Shown here one piece after another: positions 16,924-25,286 of a DNA stretch of 64,000 nt. A model generated the notes under the pieces. It was not told where the DNA came from, did no database searches, and worked only from the letters and a program-made list of their open reading frames with translations. This DNA comes from Deinococcus planocerae (GTDB taxonomy: Bacteria; Deinococcota; Deinococci; Deinococcales; Deinococcaceae), in assembly GCF_002869765.1 (NCBI RefSeq), contig NZ_PNOR01000001.1:160505-224504 (forward strand), written 5' to 3'. Every line of letters starts with the position of its first letter. The stretch's first letter is position 1. A program made the position numbers and the translations under genes.

Positions 16924-17158
16924 TCAGAGCTGGCCCTGGGCGGTCTCTTCCGGCAGGGTGAAGGTATCTTCCGAGCATGTTCACGTTCTCGTGCAGGAGC
17001 GGCGTCAGGCGGGCTACGTTCTCCAGCACGAGTTCACCGGCTCGGCACAGCTCCGTCAGGACCACCCCCATAAAGCGGGTGTTCCAGAGCACGATGGCAT
17101 TCACCACCAGGCCGAGTGCGCCCAGTTGATCCTCCATGCCCTCCCGATAACGTTCGTT
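16924..17158 (-). pseudogene. Tn3-family transposase, C-terminal remnant
   Basis: Reading leftward from 17158: NERYREGMEDQLGALGLVVN, AIVLWNTRFM, then ARLTPLLHENVNMLGRY. This is the highly conserved end of the Tn3-type DDE transposase. A frameshift follows; the last residues FTLPEETAQGQL continue in another frame to a stop at 16926-16924. Only about 80 of some 1000 residues remain. No Tn3 inverted repeat or resolvase was found in the window. It is the scar of a transposon that once carried neighbouring cargo. Confidence 0.75.
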
Positions 17159-17211
17159 TCCGCAAACCTGGAGTACGTATGGGGATCTTATGTACTGTGT
17201 CTCCTACGTCT

Positions 17212-17853
17212 TCAGCTTGTCTGGCTCCCACTCTCCGGCTTCGCTGTCAGGATGGCCTGGATGGCGGGGGAGACCATGCGGATGACAGACTCAAGGTCTT
17301 CCCCGGCGAGCGCCGGGACCTGGACGATGCGCCGCCCGACAATTACACCGATCAGCATGGACGACGCGAGCCCGGCCCGCAGGGTTGCTTCGCCTACGTC
17401 TGGTAAGTCTGGAGTGATGTGGTTCACGAGGCGGGCCTGTAGAAATTCCCGAAGCTGAGCCGCCGCCTGCGGATTGGAGATGGCCGCGCGCAGCATCGCC
17501 AGAAGGGACTCGCCGTCTTGCGGCTCACCCTCCCCCAGCGCCAGGCAAGCTCGGGTCACGCGTTCCCCGAGCACATTCCTTGGCCCGCTGAATGCCTGCG
17601 CGATCCGTGCCAGAGCTTCCGGCGAAATGGACATGACGGCCCCAAACAACTCCTCTTTCGAGCCAAAGAACTGCATGACCAGGGCCGCATTCACGCCCGC
17701 GTCCGCCGCGATCTTGCGGATGGTCGCGGCCGCGTATCCGTCCTCAGCGAAGCGTGTACGTGCCGCGTCCAGGATGGCCTGCCGGGTTCCACTCGCCCCC
17801 GGTCGCCGACCCCGACGTGATGACGGCGTTGCGCTGTTTCCATCCTGAGTCAC
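17212..17853 (-). CDS. TetR family transcriptional regulator
   Basis: A 213-residue repressor. The N-terminal HTH domain follows a basic tail (RRGRRPGASGTRQAILDAAR) and reads AATIRKIAADAGVNAALVMQ with FFGSKEELF, the TetR hallmark helix 4. The C-terminal ligand domain is generic. The GTG start has AAGG seven to eight bases upstream. It is divergent from a CocE-type hydrolase gene, with a candidate operator (ATCAAC-N4-GTTGAT) between them. It most likely represses that gene and itself. Confidence 0.9.
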   Translation of the reverse strand: MTQDGNSATPSSRRGRRPGASGTRQAILDAARTRFAEDGYAAATIRKIAADAGVNAALVMQFFGSKEELFGAVMSISPEALARIAQAFSGPRNVLGERVTRACLALGEGEPQDGESLLAMLRAAISNPQAAAQLREFLQARLVNHITPDLPDVGEATLRAGLASSMLIGVIVGRRIVQVPALAGEDLESVIRMVSPAIQAILTAKPESGSQTS

Positions 17854-17880
17854 TAGGACACCTTACGTCGTCATCCTTAT

Positions 17881-17896
17881 ATCAACAAGCGTTGAT
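17881..17896. promoter_or_regulatory. Candidate TetR operator
   Basis: A perfect inverted repeat, ATCAAC-AAGC-GTTGAT, sits in the 109-bp region between the divergent TetR and hydrolase genes. The size and symmetry suit a TetR dimer. The assignment is by position and symmetry only. Confidence 0.5.
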
Positions 17897-17962
17897 TTAT
17901 CATTCGCCTGCTAGTAGGCTGAACCCAGGTGCCTGACCAGTGGCGCTCAGGAGGAACCAAGA

Positions 17963-19705
17963 ATGACCGATGAGAAGAAGGTCTTCGTGCCGTCCCACCC
18001 CCTGGAGCCGGGTGACCGGTACGGCGTGCTGAGCAACTTCGAGCCCGGCACCCGAATCCTCCCGGCGGGTTTCCAGATCGCGCCCCCGTTTCGTCCCCTG
18101 CCGGTGGACATCGTGTTTGAAAAGGACGTTGCGGTGGGGATGCGCGACGGCGTAACCATTTACGCCGACATCTTTCGGCCCGTGACCTCCGAGAAGGTGC
18201 CCGTGCTGGTGGCCTGGAGTCCCTACGGCAAGGGTCAGGGCACCTCACGAAGCGTCATGGGCGTCTTCGGGCTGGTCGGCCTGGACAACCGGGTGGTGTC
18301 GGGGCTGGCGAAGTTCGAGGCGCCCGATCCGGCCTACTGGTGCGCCCACGGCTACGCCATCTGCAACCCCGATCCCAGAGGCATTGGGCACTCCCATAGC
18401 GACAGCGCCATGTTCGGCCGCCAGGAAGGTCAGGATTGCCACGACCTGATCGAGTGGCTCGCCACCCAGGACTGGTGCAGTGGCAAGGTGGCGATGAGCG
18501 GCACCTCGTACCTGGCGGTCGCGCAGTGGTTCACCGCCGCCGAGCAGCCCCCCCACCTGGCGGCCATCAATCCAGTGGAGGGCTTCAGCGACGTCTACCG
18601 CGACCTCGTGGCACGCGGCGGCATACCCGATACCGGCTTTGCCGGGATGCTCCAGGAGAACAGCTACTGGGGCCAGGGCCAGAAGGAGGACATCCTCACC
18701 GAGGCCGAGCGTTATCCCCTCATGAACGACCTGTGGGAGGACAAGACCCCGCGCTTTGACCAGATTACCGTCCCGGCCTATGTCGTCGCCAGCTACACCA
18801 ACACGCTGCACACCGCCGGCACCTTCCGGGCCTGGCGCAGGATGGCCTCCGCGGAGAAGTGGCTGCGCATCCACAACGGCCAGGAATGGCCCGACTACTA
18901 CGACGAGGCCAATACCGAGGACCTGCGCCGCTTCTTCGACCACTACCTGAAGGATGAGAACAACGGCTGGGAGGAGACGCCCCGGGTCCGCTACGCCCTG
19001 CACGACATGGCGGGCGGGGACCGCGTGGGGCTGACGGCGGGCGAGTTTCCGCCGGAGGGGGTCGCCGCCACCCGGTACTTCCTGGACGGCCGGACCCGCA
19101 CGCTCCGCACCGAGTCGCCCGCCGCCGAGGTGCCCGCCGTCTACGATGCGCAGGGCAACCCTGGCCTGGTCTCCTTCACCCTGGGGTTCGAGGAGGAGAC
19201 CGTGCTCGTCGGCTACCCCAAGGCGCACCTGTGGGTGGAGGCCAGAGGAGCCGACGATCTGGAACTTTTTGTGCTGGTGCAGAAGTTGAACGCTCAGGGG
19301 ACGGCCCTCACGCAGTTTACCGTGCCCAACCGGAGCGCGATGATCCAGGACCTCACCGAGCGGGGCGCGTCGGTGCTGCGCTACAAGGGGGTGCCGGGTC
19401 AGCTCCGCGTGTCGATGCGGCACCTCGACGAGACGCGCTCCACGGAGGACGTGCCCGAGCACACCTTCGACCGGGTGGAGAAGCTGGAGCCCGGTCAGAT
19501 CGTGGACGTGGAGATCGACCTCTTCCCGGTCGGCCTGGTGTTCTCCCCGGGCGAGCAACTCCGGCTGGTCATCAGCGCGCAGCGACCACAGGGACCGATG
19601 ATGCCGGGGGTCCGTGACTACGTGGCGCAGAACAGCGGGCAGCACGTCATCCACACGGGTGGACCTCGCGCCTCATACCTTCAGCTTCCCGTCAAAACCA
19701 GGTAA
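17963..19705 (+). CDS. CocE/NonD family hydrolase (S15-type)
   Basis: A 580-residue alpha/beta hydrolase of the cocaine esterase/X-Pro dipeptidyl peptidase group. The catalytic domain starts at the VAVGMRDGVTIYADIFRPV strand. The nucleophile is Ser182 in SGTSYLAVAQW, preceded by DPRGIGHSHS. The C-terminal half (from about residue 370) is the jelly-roll domain of this group, with LFPVGLVFSPGEQLRLVISA. No signal peptide is present. It probably hydrolyses an ester or acyl-peptide bond in the cytosol; the substrate is unknown. A divergent TetR repressor suggests substrate induction. Confidence 0.9.
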   Translation: MTDEKKVFVPSHPLEPGDRYGVLSNFEPGTRILPAGFQIAPPFRPLPVDIVFEKDVAVGMRDGVTIYADIFRPVTSEKVPVLVAWSPYGKGQGTSRSVMGVFGLVGLDNRVVSGLAKFEAPDPAYWCAHGYAICNPDPRGIGHSHSDSAMFGRQEGQDCHDLIEWLATQDWCSGKVAMSGTSYLAVAQWFTAAEQPPHLAAINPVEGFSDVYRDLVARGGIPDTGFAGMLQENSYWGQGQKEDILTEAERYPLMNDLWEDKTPRFDQITVPAYVVASYTNTLHTAGTFRAWRRMASAEKWLRIHNGQEWPDYYDEANTEDLRRFFDHYLKDENNGWEETPRVRYALHDMAGGDRVGLTAGEFPPEGVAATRYFLDGRTRTLRTESPAAEVPAVYDAQGNPGLVSFTLGFEEETVLVGYPKAHLWVEARGADDLELFVLVQKLNAQGTALTQFTVPNRSAMIQDLTERGASVLRYKGVPGQLRVSMRHLDETRSTEDVPEHTFDRVEKLEPGQIVDVEIDLFPVGLVFSPGEQLRLVISAQRPQGPMMPGVRDYVAQNSGQHVIHTGGPRASYLQLPVKTR

Positions 19706-19852
19706 AGGGCCGCCCGCCTGCGCTGGTTGAGGGAAACAATTCGTCGCGAAACCGCATGATGGCGTTCCCCTTTGGGGAGTGCCCCACAGGCCACATGGGC
19801 GGTGTCTACGGGAATCTTGCCAAAGGGTTCAGAATGCAGGCTCACGGTCCCA

Positions 19853-19890
19853 TGAACAGAAGGTCTTCCTCCCCTCCCGCCCCCTCGAGA
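19853..19890 (+). repeat. Short diverged copy of the CocE gene 5' end
   Basis: The translation HEQKVFLPSRPLENRD here resembles EKKVFVPSHPLEPGD at the start of the CocE-type gene (17970-18015), and the DNA agrees at most positions. It lies just before the next hypothetical gene and is probably the stub of a second, deleted hydrolase gene. Confidence 0.45.
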
Positions 19891-19901
19891 ATCGAGACGT
19901 C

Positions 19902-20412
19902 ATGAACGAACTTGACACCAAGCCGTGGGTCCGGCGCCAGGGAGACCTGGACGACCAGCCCATCAACCACTTCGAGCTCACGTCAGCACGCCGGGCCTTG
20001 CGGCTCCTGAAATCGAAGCTTGGACGTGAACGTCTGCTCGAACTCCTGAAAGACGAGATCACGGCAGCGGACGCGTTCATGCATCAGGCTCTGCACCGTT
20101 TCGCAGGACAGCAGGCCTGCGAAACGGTGCAGTTGCGCGCACACGGTATTTCCGCAGCGGCGTTCGGGCGCTGGCTGGCGGCTTCCTTTGACCGCGAGGA
20201 CGTGATGCTCGCGGCCCATCCCGAGCCTTACGTCGTTCATAATATTCCTGGTCGTCCGCACATCGTCGAGACGCTCGGCGAGTACGTCTGCTCGTTCTTT
20301 GGTGGAGCACCTGACCCACCCGGTGCGTCCGCCGGGCTTCCTCCACGCCAGCACCACAGTCCGTCTGATCGGCCAGAGCACAACCCCTTGCGCCCCAGAC
20401 ACCGCAGATTAG
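19902..20412 (+). pseudogene. Hypothetical protein with probable frameshift
   Basis: From ATG 19902 the frame gives a convincing sequence (LTSARRALRLLKSKLGRERL through IPGRPHIVETLGEYV). After about 20290 it becomes Pro/Arg-rich and runs unnaturally to 20753. A neighbouring frame takes over with SLVEHLTHPVRPPGFLHAST and stops at 20410-20412. A one-base indel near 20285-20300 is the simplest account, restoring a protein of about 169 residues. I do not recognise the family. A long perfect inverted repeat (20091-20132) lies within it. Confidence 0.5.
20091..20132. repeat. Perfect 17-bp inverted repeat inside a coding frame
   Basis: CTGCACCGTTTCGCAGG at 20091-20107 is repeated as its exact complement at 20116-20132, with an eight-base spacer. 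It lies in the middle of the frameshifted hypothetical gene and encodes LHRFAGQQACETVQ in frame. Such a strong hairpin is unusual within a gene. Confidence 0.85.
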
Positions 20413-20926
20413 AGATTAATACAAATAGAGAGATCAACTCCTCCGAAACATCCCACCCGAACAGAATCAGCGTCCGCAGCCCCCTGCCTGCTCCCCAGCC
20501 CAAGGGGTCCGGTCCCCCCTCCCCAGACCCCTGCTCAGGCCAACGCCAGTGCTCAGGAACAAGGGCGACCCAACCCCCCAGGACCCTTCCCTACCTCCCG
20601 TTCGCTGAGCGGGGAAAGGACCGACCCCCAGGCCAGCACCTCGCCACGGTCACCCGCACGGGCCCGGGCACAGGCGAAAGCGGGGGGCACGGGAGAGAGG
20701 GAGGGGGAGGGAGCGGGCGGTCCCTGCTCCTGATCCAATCTTCTATTAATTGAGACCGGGCCCGTGACCCTCCCGCCTGACTTTTTTGCGAACCGCCCTC
20801 CTCGGCGGGAGACCGCCGCACCCCACTTCCGGCTGGGGGTCGAGGCAGCGGCCCTTCCCCCGCCCCGCCGAAGGTTGAAGCGTCGGACGATTCCGAGTTC
20901 TGATCTCCGACAGCGGCAAAGCGCCC
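20413..20926. other. Gap of about 510 bp
   Basis: No supported gene. The region moves from a short AT-rich stretch (20405-20460) to Pro-rich and purine-rich shadow sequence (GGGAGAGAGGGAGGGGGAGG at about 20690), then an AT-rich patch at about 20735-20755. It ends at the stop of the convergent AbiEii gene. Confidence 0.45.
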
Positions 20927-21742
20927 TCACCCCGGAGAACGCAGTTGCCTCCAGAAGGCCGTGAGCCGCTTCTCCCAGGGAGCCAAGTCGGGTGGTTCCA
21001 GACCCGCACTGCCCGCCAGTTCCTGAAACCGCTCGGCCCAGTCCGCCGGAGCGGGCGGCCACGTTTCCGGGAGCGGAGGCGTCGCGTACTGCGCGAAGGT
21101 GCTCTCAACAGCCGCCCACGTTTCTGCGGACGAGGGCACATCCAGGGTCAGCAGCAGGGCGAGGTCCACCAGGTCCTTGACCCGGGTCTGCCGCTCGCGG
21201 GGCCAGGGATAGGCATGCACCTTCTCCGCGAAGTGGCACGCCAGGGGATACACCCGCAGGCGGCTGCGCGGGAGGTCCGCAAAAGAGAGGTCGGTCTGCC
21301 CCTTGGTCCACTCCGGGGGTTGGGTGAGCACATCCCCCTGGCCCAGATCCACGTGGAAGCGTGCAAAGGGCCGCCCCGCCAGCCGGGCCTCCACGTGAAA
21401 GCGCTGACCACCCTCTGGGGGCCCCACCAGACCCGGCCCCTGCGCCCGGACCGCGAAATCGAAGTGGTCCCCGACCGGAAGCCGCACGGCGTCTTGCAGG
21501 GCGCCCAGCAGGCTGGAGGCGGTCCCAGCATTCAGGTCGAGGTCGAGGGTGGAACGGGCGCGGTCGTGGAGCCGGACTTCTAGCGCGTACCCACCCTTGA
21601 GCACCCAATCCCCCTGCATGAGGAAGCGCTCGAAGGCCACCTGGGTCCGCAGGCGGTTGACGTCCTTGCCTTCCCGCCGGGCCCGGTCCAGCAAGCGGGT
21701 GTCCAGAGAAATCCTGAAGCTGGCGGCGGTGGCGAACCTCAT
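20927..21742 (-). CDS. AbiEii-type nucleotidyltransferase toxin
   Basis: A 271-residue protein of the AbiEii/AbiGii family, the toxin half of type IV AbiE abortive-infection systems. The nucleotidyltransferase signature is present: VLKGGYALEVRLHDRARSTL with DLDL following, then RVKDLVDLALLL in the C-terminal part as in other members. Length is typical. Its ATG overlaps the stop of the upstream antitoxin gene (ATGA), the usual coupled arrangement. The toxin frame is intact while its partner carries a frameshift. Known AbiEii proteins act as GTP-binding nucleotidyltransferases that stop growth. Confidence 0.85.
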   Translation of the reverse strand: MRFATAASFRISLDTRLLDRARREGKDVNRLRTQVAFERFLMQGDWVLKGGYALEVRLHDRARSTLDLDLNAGTASSLLGALQDAVRLPVGDHFDFAVRAQGPGLVGPPEGGQRFHVEARLAGRPFARFHVDLGQGDVLTQPPEWTKGQTDLSFADLPRSRLRVYPLACHFAEKVHAYPWPRERQTRVKDLVDLALLLTLDVPSSAETWAAVESTFAQYATPPLPETWPPAPADWAERFQELAGSAGLEPPDLAPWEKRLTAFWRQLRSPG

Positions 21743-22319
21743 CCCTGATTCGCGTCCGTTATGCCCCTCAGGCGCGCGGCGCTCGCCTCACTGAGGAGGC
21801 CCTGCGCGGCAGCCACCTCAACGGCTTGCTCCAAATGGTCCGCGTGCCGCCCCCCCCACAAGGTCGAGGAGGGTGCGTTCCAGGGTCTCGTGAGCTGGAA
21901 GCCGTGCCGGGTCTCGACGTCCATCGGGGCAAGGGTGCCGGTATGCAGGACGACGCCCAGTGGAGCGGGCTTGCGGAAGCCGGGGGGAACGGTGAGGTGG
22001 AGCCGCTCGGACAGCAGGTCGTCCACCCCGTGCAGGCTCAGGGCGGTGTCGTGGGAGACGGGGCGGCCTGGGTCTCCCCGGAACGGGTGCGGCTCCAGAG
22101 GGTAAGCCCGGCGAGCTGCTCGTGCTCGGTGATGGGGTAGGCGGTGAGGCGGTAGAGGCCGTGCCCGGCGCGCTGCCAGTGGCCGACCCGCTGATAGTGG
22201 TGCTGGGTCGGGTAGGCGTACCCGAGGTCCAGGGCCTGCCGGGCCGTGAAGTACCTGGCCTGCGCGTCGGCCAGCTCGAAGAGCTGCTGTGCCCGGCTCT
22301 GGTGGGAAGGGGGTGACAT
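21739..22319 (-). pseudogene. AbiEi-type antitoxin/repressor, frameshifted
   Basis: Starting at ATG 22319 (AGGAGG seven bases upstream) the frame gives the AbiEi-like HTH region: FELADAQARYFTARQALDLG, YAYPTQHHYQRVGHWQRAGH and GLYRL. After about 22085 this frame ends early. The rest of the protein (VSHDTALSLHGVDDLLSERL, then HLTVPPGFRKP) continues in another frame to the TGA at 21741-21739. So a one-base indel near 22080-22100 splits the gene. AbiEi proteins neutralise AbiEii and repress the operon. If the shift is real, only the N-terminal DNA-binding domain would be made. Confidence 0.7.
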
Positions 22320-22352
22320 GCAAAAACCTCCTAAAATATAGAAGGTTTTTGC
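22320..22352 (-). promoter_or_regulatory. AbiE promoter/operator inverted repeat
   Basis: GCAAAAACCT (22320-22329) and AGGTTTTTGC (22343-22352) form a perfect ten-base inverted repeat. On the minus strand the spacer contains a TATATT-like -10 box, and one arm holds the ribosome site AGGAGG. AbiEi repressors are known to bind inverted repeats in their own promoter, so this is the likely autoregulatory site. As RNA it could also fold and hide the ribosome site. Confidence 0.65.
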
Positions 22353-22533
22353 AGAGAAGGTGTCTGGAGACGTGCTTCTCACCCGTTGGCCTGGTCCGGC
22401 CCAGAGGTTCGCTCCAGCCGACAGACGTCGTCGAACACCGGACCAACCGTCGTCTCTTCCAGGGCAGGGCCAGGGGCGAGTCGAAGAACGCCCATGCCGC
22501 CGGACGGGATGAACGGGTCACCACCCCCGCCGC

Positions 22534-23898
22534 TCAGAGGGTGGCCTGGCGCCACCGCCCGGACCAAAACCGCCAGGCGTAACCCACTGAGAGCAGCACG
22601 ATGTACCCCAGCGCCGCCCCCCAGGCGCCCGTCACCCCGTAGCGGGGCGTCAGCCACGCGGCCCCCGGCACCATCACCAGCCACGCGCCGCCCAACGTGA
22701 CGAGCAGCCGGAAGCGGGTATCCCCCGCCCCCGTGAGCGCTCCCCCCAGCACGATGCCCACGCCGTCGATCAGTTGATACCCCGCCATGACCGCCAGCAC
22801 CGACGCCCCCAGCGCCAGCACATCGGGATCACGGTTGAACAGCCCGATCAGGGTGCTCGGAATCAGCAGGAAGGCCAGGGTGAGCGGCAGCATGCCCCCC
22901 GCCGACAGCGCCGCCCCACGCCAGCCGATACGGGCCGCCAGATCGGGCCGCCCCGCCCCCAGCGCCCGCGACAGCAGGCTGGAGGTGCTCGCACTCAGGG
23001 CGAACGCCGGCAGGAACCCGAACGAGGCGAACTGGTTGGCGATCTGCGAGGCGGCCAGTTCGGTGGGGCCCAACCGGGCGATGATGCCCAGGAAGGTGGT
23101 GAAGGCCCCCACGTCCGCCAGGTCGGTGAGTCCGGCGGGCAGCGAGACCCGCGCCACCGAGCGCGACTCCGTCCGGTTGAGCCGCACGAACCACAGCCGC
23201 CCGTACTGGGGGCGGTACATCCGCAGCAGCAGCCCAAAGGCCAGGACCCCCTGGAGACTGACCGAGATCATGCTCCCCCAGGCCGCGCCCGCCACGCCCC
23301 AGTGGAAGCCGAACACGAACAGGCCTGCCAGCGCCGCGTTGACTCCCACGAGCATCCACGACAGCAGCATCGGCGTGCGGGTGTTGCCCAGGCCCAGCAT
23401 CACCGCCAGGGAGGCGCTGCCGAGCAAGAGCAGCGGCAGTTCCAGGCTGCGGATGACCGCGTAGGTCCGGGCCACTCCCAGGATGTCGGGGCCGGGGTCG
23501 AGCAGCCGCAGCAGGCCGCCGATCAGCCCGGGCGCGATCAGGAGCAGCGGCAGGCCGGTCAAGGACAGACTCAGGAAGACGCCCGCCCAGCGCCGGAGGC
23601 CCGCCGGATCGCCCGAGCCCAGCGAGCGTGCCACGAAGGTGGCGGCGGTGCCCAGGGCGCTGCGGAAGGGCAGGGCCACCGTGAACAGCACCAGCGACCC
23701 CAGGCCCACCGCGCCCACCTCCAGCACGCCCAGGCGGCCCATGTACAGCGTGTCGGTAAAGCCCACGGCGGTGTAGGCCAGATTGCTCAGGACCAGCGGC
23801 CAGGCGAGCGCCGCCAGCTCCCGGGTGCTGCCCTGCGGGGCCAGCCCCCCGGCGGGCGCGGCGTTGGGGGTGTCGGCAGGGGCGGGAGCTTCGGGCAC
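22534..23898 (-). CDS. MATE family efflux transporter
   Basis: A 454-residue inner-membrane protein with about twelve predicted helices in two similar halves, as in the NorM/DinF MATE exporters. The first helix region reads LAALAWPLVLSNLAYTAVGF, followed by TDTLYMGRLG, typical for the family; the second half opens at VSLPAGLTDLADVGAFTTFL. It should export cationic compounds using a sodium or proton gradient. It stands alone; the upstream gap holds no regulator. It lies downstream of the AbiE genes on the same strand order but is not obviously part of that operon. Confidence 0.92.
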   Translation of the reverse strand: MPEAPAPADTPNAAPAGGLAPQGSTRELAALAWPLVLSNLAYTAVGFTDTLYMGRLGVLEVGAVGLGSLVLFTVALPFRSALGTAATFVARSLGSGDPAGLRRWAGVFLSLSLTGLPLLLIAPGLIGGLLRLLDPGPDILGVARTYAVIRSLELPLLLLGSASLAVMLGLGNTRTPMLLSWMLVGVNAALAGLFVFGFHWGVAGAAWGSMISVSLQGVLAFGLLLRMYRPQYGRLWFVRLNRTESRSVARVSLPAGLTDLADVGAFTTFLGIIARLGPTELAASQIANQFASFGFLPAFALSASTSSLLSRALGAGRPDLAARIGWRGAALSAGGMLPLTLAFLLIPSTLIGLFNRDPDVLALGASVLAVMAGYQLIDGVGIVLGGALTGAGDTRFRLLVTLGGAWLVMVPGAAWLTPRYGVTGAWGAALGYIVLLSVGYAWRFWSGRWRQATL

Positions 23899-24303
23899 CC
23901 AGCGAGCCTAGGGCGCCCCCGCCCCCGGGAGCAACCGGCCATCTGGCGGACTCCCCCGGGAGGCCAGGGCGGGGAGAGGAAGCCGGGCTGACCTGGGCTT
24001 CTCGCGGAAGTTCGGCCCGCCGGGAACCCGGGCTTGGGTTCCCCGTAAGACCCAGTGTCAGGGAAACTGCCGTGAGCCGCAACGGAGAATTTGCTCCGAC
24101 ACCCTCCCGATCTCAAGCGGGGACGGGGCGCCCTCCGCCGTGTCAGCTCCGAGCTTGCTTATGGAGACGTCACCTCCCCCTTGGCCCCGATGCCGCTTCA
24201 GACCCCAGTCGTTTCAACACGGGTTATGGTCGGGACTCTGCCCGCATGTTCAGCCAACGAGGTATAGGCCCGAGCAAGACGCACGACGTCTGGGGACGCT
24301 GAT
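23899..24303. other. Gap of about 400 bp
   Basis: No supported gene. It lies between the start of the MATE gene and the HU-like fragment. The missing N-terminal half of HU is not recoverable here in any frame. Promoters for the MATE gene should lie near the left end, but I see no strong box. Confidence 0.4.
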
Positions 24304-24450
24304 GTGAAGGCCACCGCCGCCCGCACCGGCGTGCGCCCCGGCACCACGGAGCGCATCCACATCCCCGCTGGCCGTAAAGTCGCCTTCAAGGTCGCCGACA
24401 CCCTCAAGGGCGCGCACGGCGGCACGGGCGACGCGGCAGCCAGCGAGTAA
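24304..24450 (+). pseudogene. HU-type DNA-binding protein, C-terminal fragment
   Basis: From GTG 24304 the 48-codon frame reads [36 protein letters not shown] and a short Gly/Ala tail. This is the beta-arm end and C-terminal helix of HU (TGVxPGTTExIxIPAGxKVAFK). The dimerisation helices of the N-terminal half are absent, and a stop closes the frame upstream. A terminator follows 17 bases after the stop, so the original 3' end of the gene has survived. Confidence 0.65.
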
Positions 24451-24466
24451 AGCCCGCTCCACTCCA

Positions 24467-24489
24467 GCGCCCTGGAAAGGGCGCCTTTT
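24467..24489 (+). terminator. Intrinsic terminator after HU fragment
   Basis: A seven-base-pair stem (GCGCCCT at 24467-24473, AGGGCGC at 24478-24484) closes a GGAA tetraloop and is followed by CTTTTG. It sits where an HU gene terminator would be expected. Confidence 0.75.
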
Positions 24490-24554
24490 GCGGTCATGGG
24501 TGTCCGTTTCGCAACCCGGGCAGTTCGCCCCAGGCGTTCTACACGGAAACTCCA

Positions 24555-24842
24555 GTGGCAGACACGCCCCGCCTTGCCGCCGTGCGCCTCGTGACCGACG
24601 GGGCGTGCTCGGGCACTTCTCGCCCCGGCGGCTGGGCCCGCCTCCTCTCCAGCGGCCCCCACACCCGCGGACTTTGGGGCGGGGAGCCTCAGACCACCAA
24701 CAACCGCATGGAACTCACGGCCCTGCTGGAAGGGCTGCGGGCCCTCAAGCGGCCTTGCCAGGTTCACGTCGTCAGCGACTCCCGGTACCTCATTGACGCC
24801 TTCGAGCAGGGGTGGCTGGTCGGGTTGCCCTGCCTCAACTGA
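24555..24842 (+). pseudogene. rnhA: RNase HI, C-terminally truncated
   Basis: From GTG 24555 the frame encodes the first 82 or so residues of a type I ribonuclease H. It has the metal-binding Asp in LVTDGACSG, then GGWARLL, the TTNNRMELTALLEGLRAL motif with the catalytic Glu, and VVSDSRYLIDAFEQGWL with the third acidic residue. The sequence then stops at VGLPCLN, without the basic handle and the fourth catalytic residue of a full enzyme (about 150 residues). The promoter of the next gene begins immediately after, so the tail was lost by deletion. A working enzyme is unlikely. Confidence 0.7.
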
Positions 24843-24884
24843 GGGTCTTCCCGTGTTACGCTCTGAACATAACAAGGAGGGTTC

Positions 24885-25286
24885 ATGAGCACTCCGGTCA
24901 CCCTGATCGACGAGAGCACCGCGGGCGGGAACACCCACACCTTTACCCTCGACTTCCTCGAAGAACACGTCACCGTCCGCGAGATCCTGCGCCGCCGGGT
25001 CTACGCGGAGGTCACCGACTACAACACCCGGCAGCCCGACCTCTTCCACGGTCTCGTGCAACCCAGTGATGCCGAGCGCGAGTTGAACGGCTTCCGGGTT
25101 CGGACCCGCCGCCCGCTCGACTGGGAGCAGCAGTACCAGCGTGCAACCGAGGCCTTCGAGCACCAGGGGTTCATCATCCTGGTGGACGACCGGCAGATCG
25201 AGGCCCTTGACGAGCCCGTCCACCTGCGCCTCGACCGGCCCACCGAGGTGACCTTCCTCAAGCTCGTTCCGCTGGTGGGAGGATGA
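24885..25286 (+). CDS. Conserved hypothetical protein ending in Gly-Gly, partner of DUF4132 gene
   Basis: A 133-residue protein with a good ribosome site (AAGGAGG). I do not know its name. The N-terminus has alternating hydrophobic residues (THTFTLDFLEEHVTVREILR), resembling the strand-helix opening of beta-grasp (ubiquitin-like) proteins. The C-terminus reads TEVTFLKLVPLVGG and stops right after the double glycine. The middle carries FHGLVQPSDAERELNGFRVR and FEHQGFIILVDDRQIEALDE. Its stop overlaps the start of the DUF4132 gene (ATGA), so the pair is made together. A ubiquitin-like role is a suggestion from the tail and strand pattern only. Confidence 0.7.
   Translation: MSTPVTLIDESTAGGNTHTFTLDFLEEHVTVREILRRRVYAEVTDYNTRQPDLFHGLVQPSDAERELNGFRVRTRRPLDWEQQYQRATEAFEHQGFIILVDDRQIEALDEPVHLRLDRPTEVTFLKLVPLVGG

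Noticed and set aside
19902..20753. Reading the hypothetical gene to the stop at 20753
   Set aside because: After about 20290 this frame turns into Pro/Arg-rich sequence while a neighbouring frame continues with protein-like sequence to 20412.
23899..24303. Missing N-terminal half of HU upstream of the HU fragment
   Set aside because: No frame there shows the HU dimerisation helices, and a stop closes the fragment's frame just upstream.
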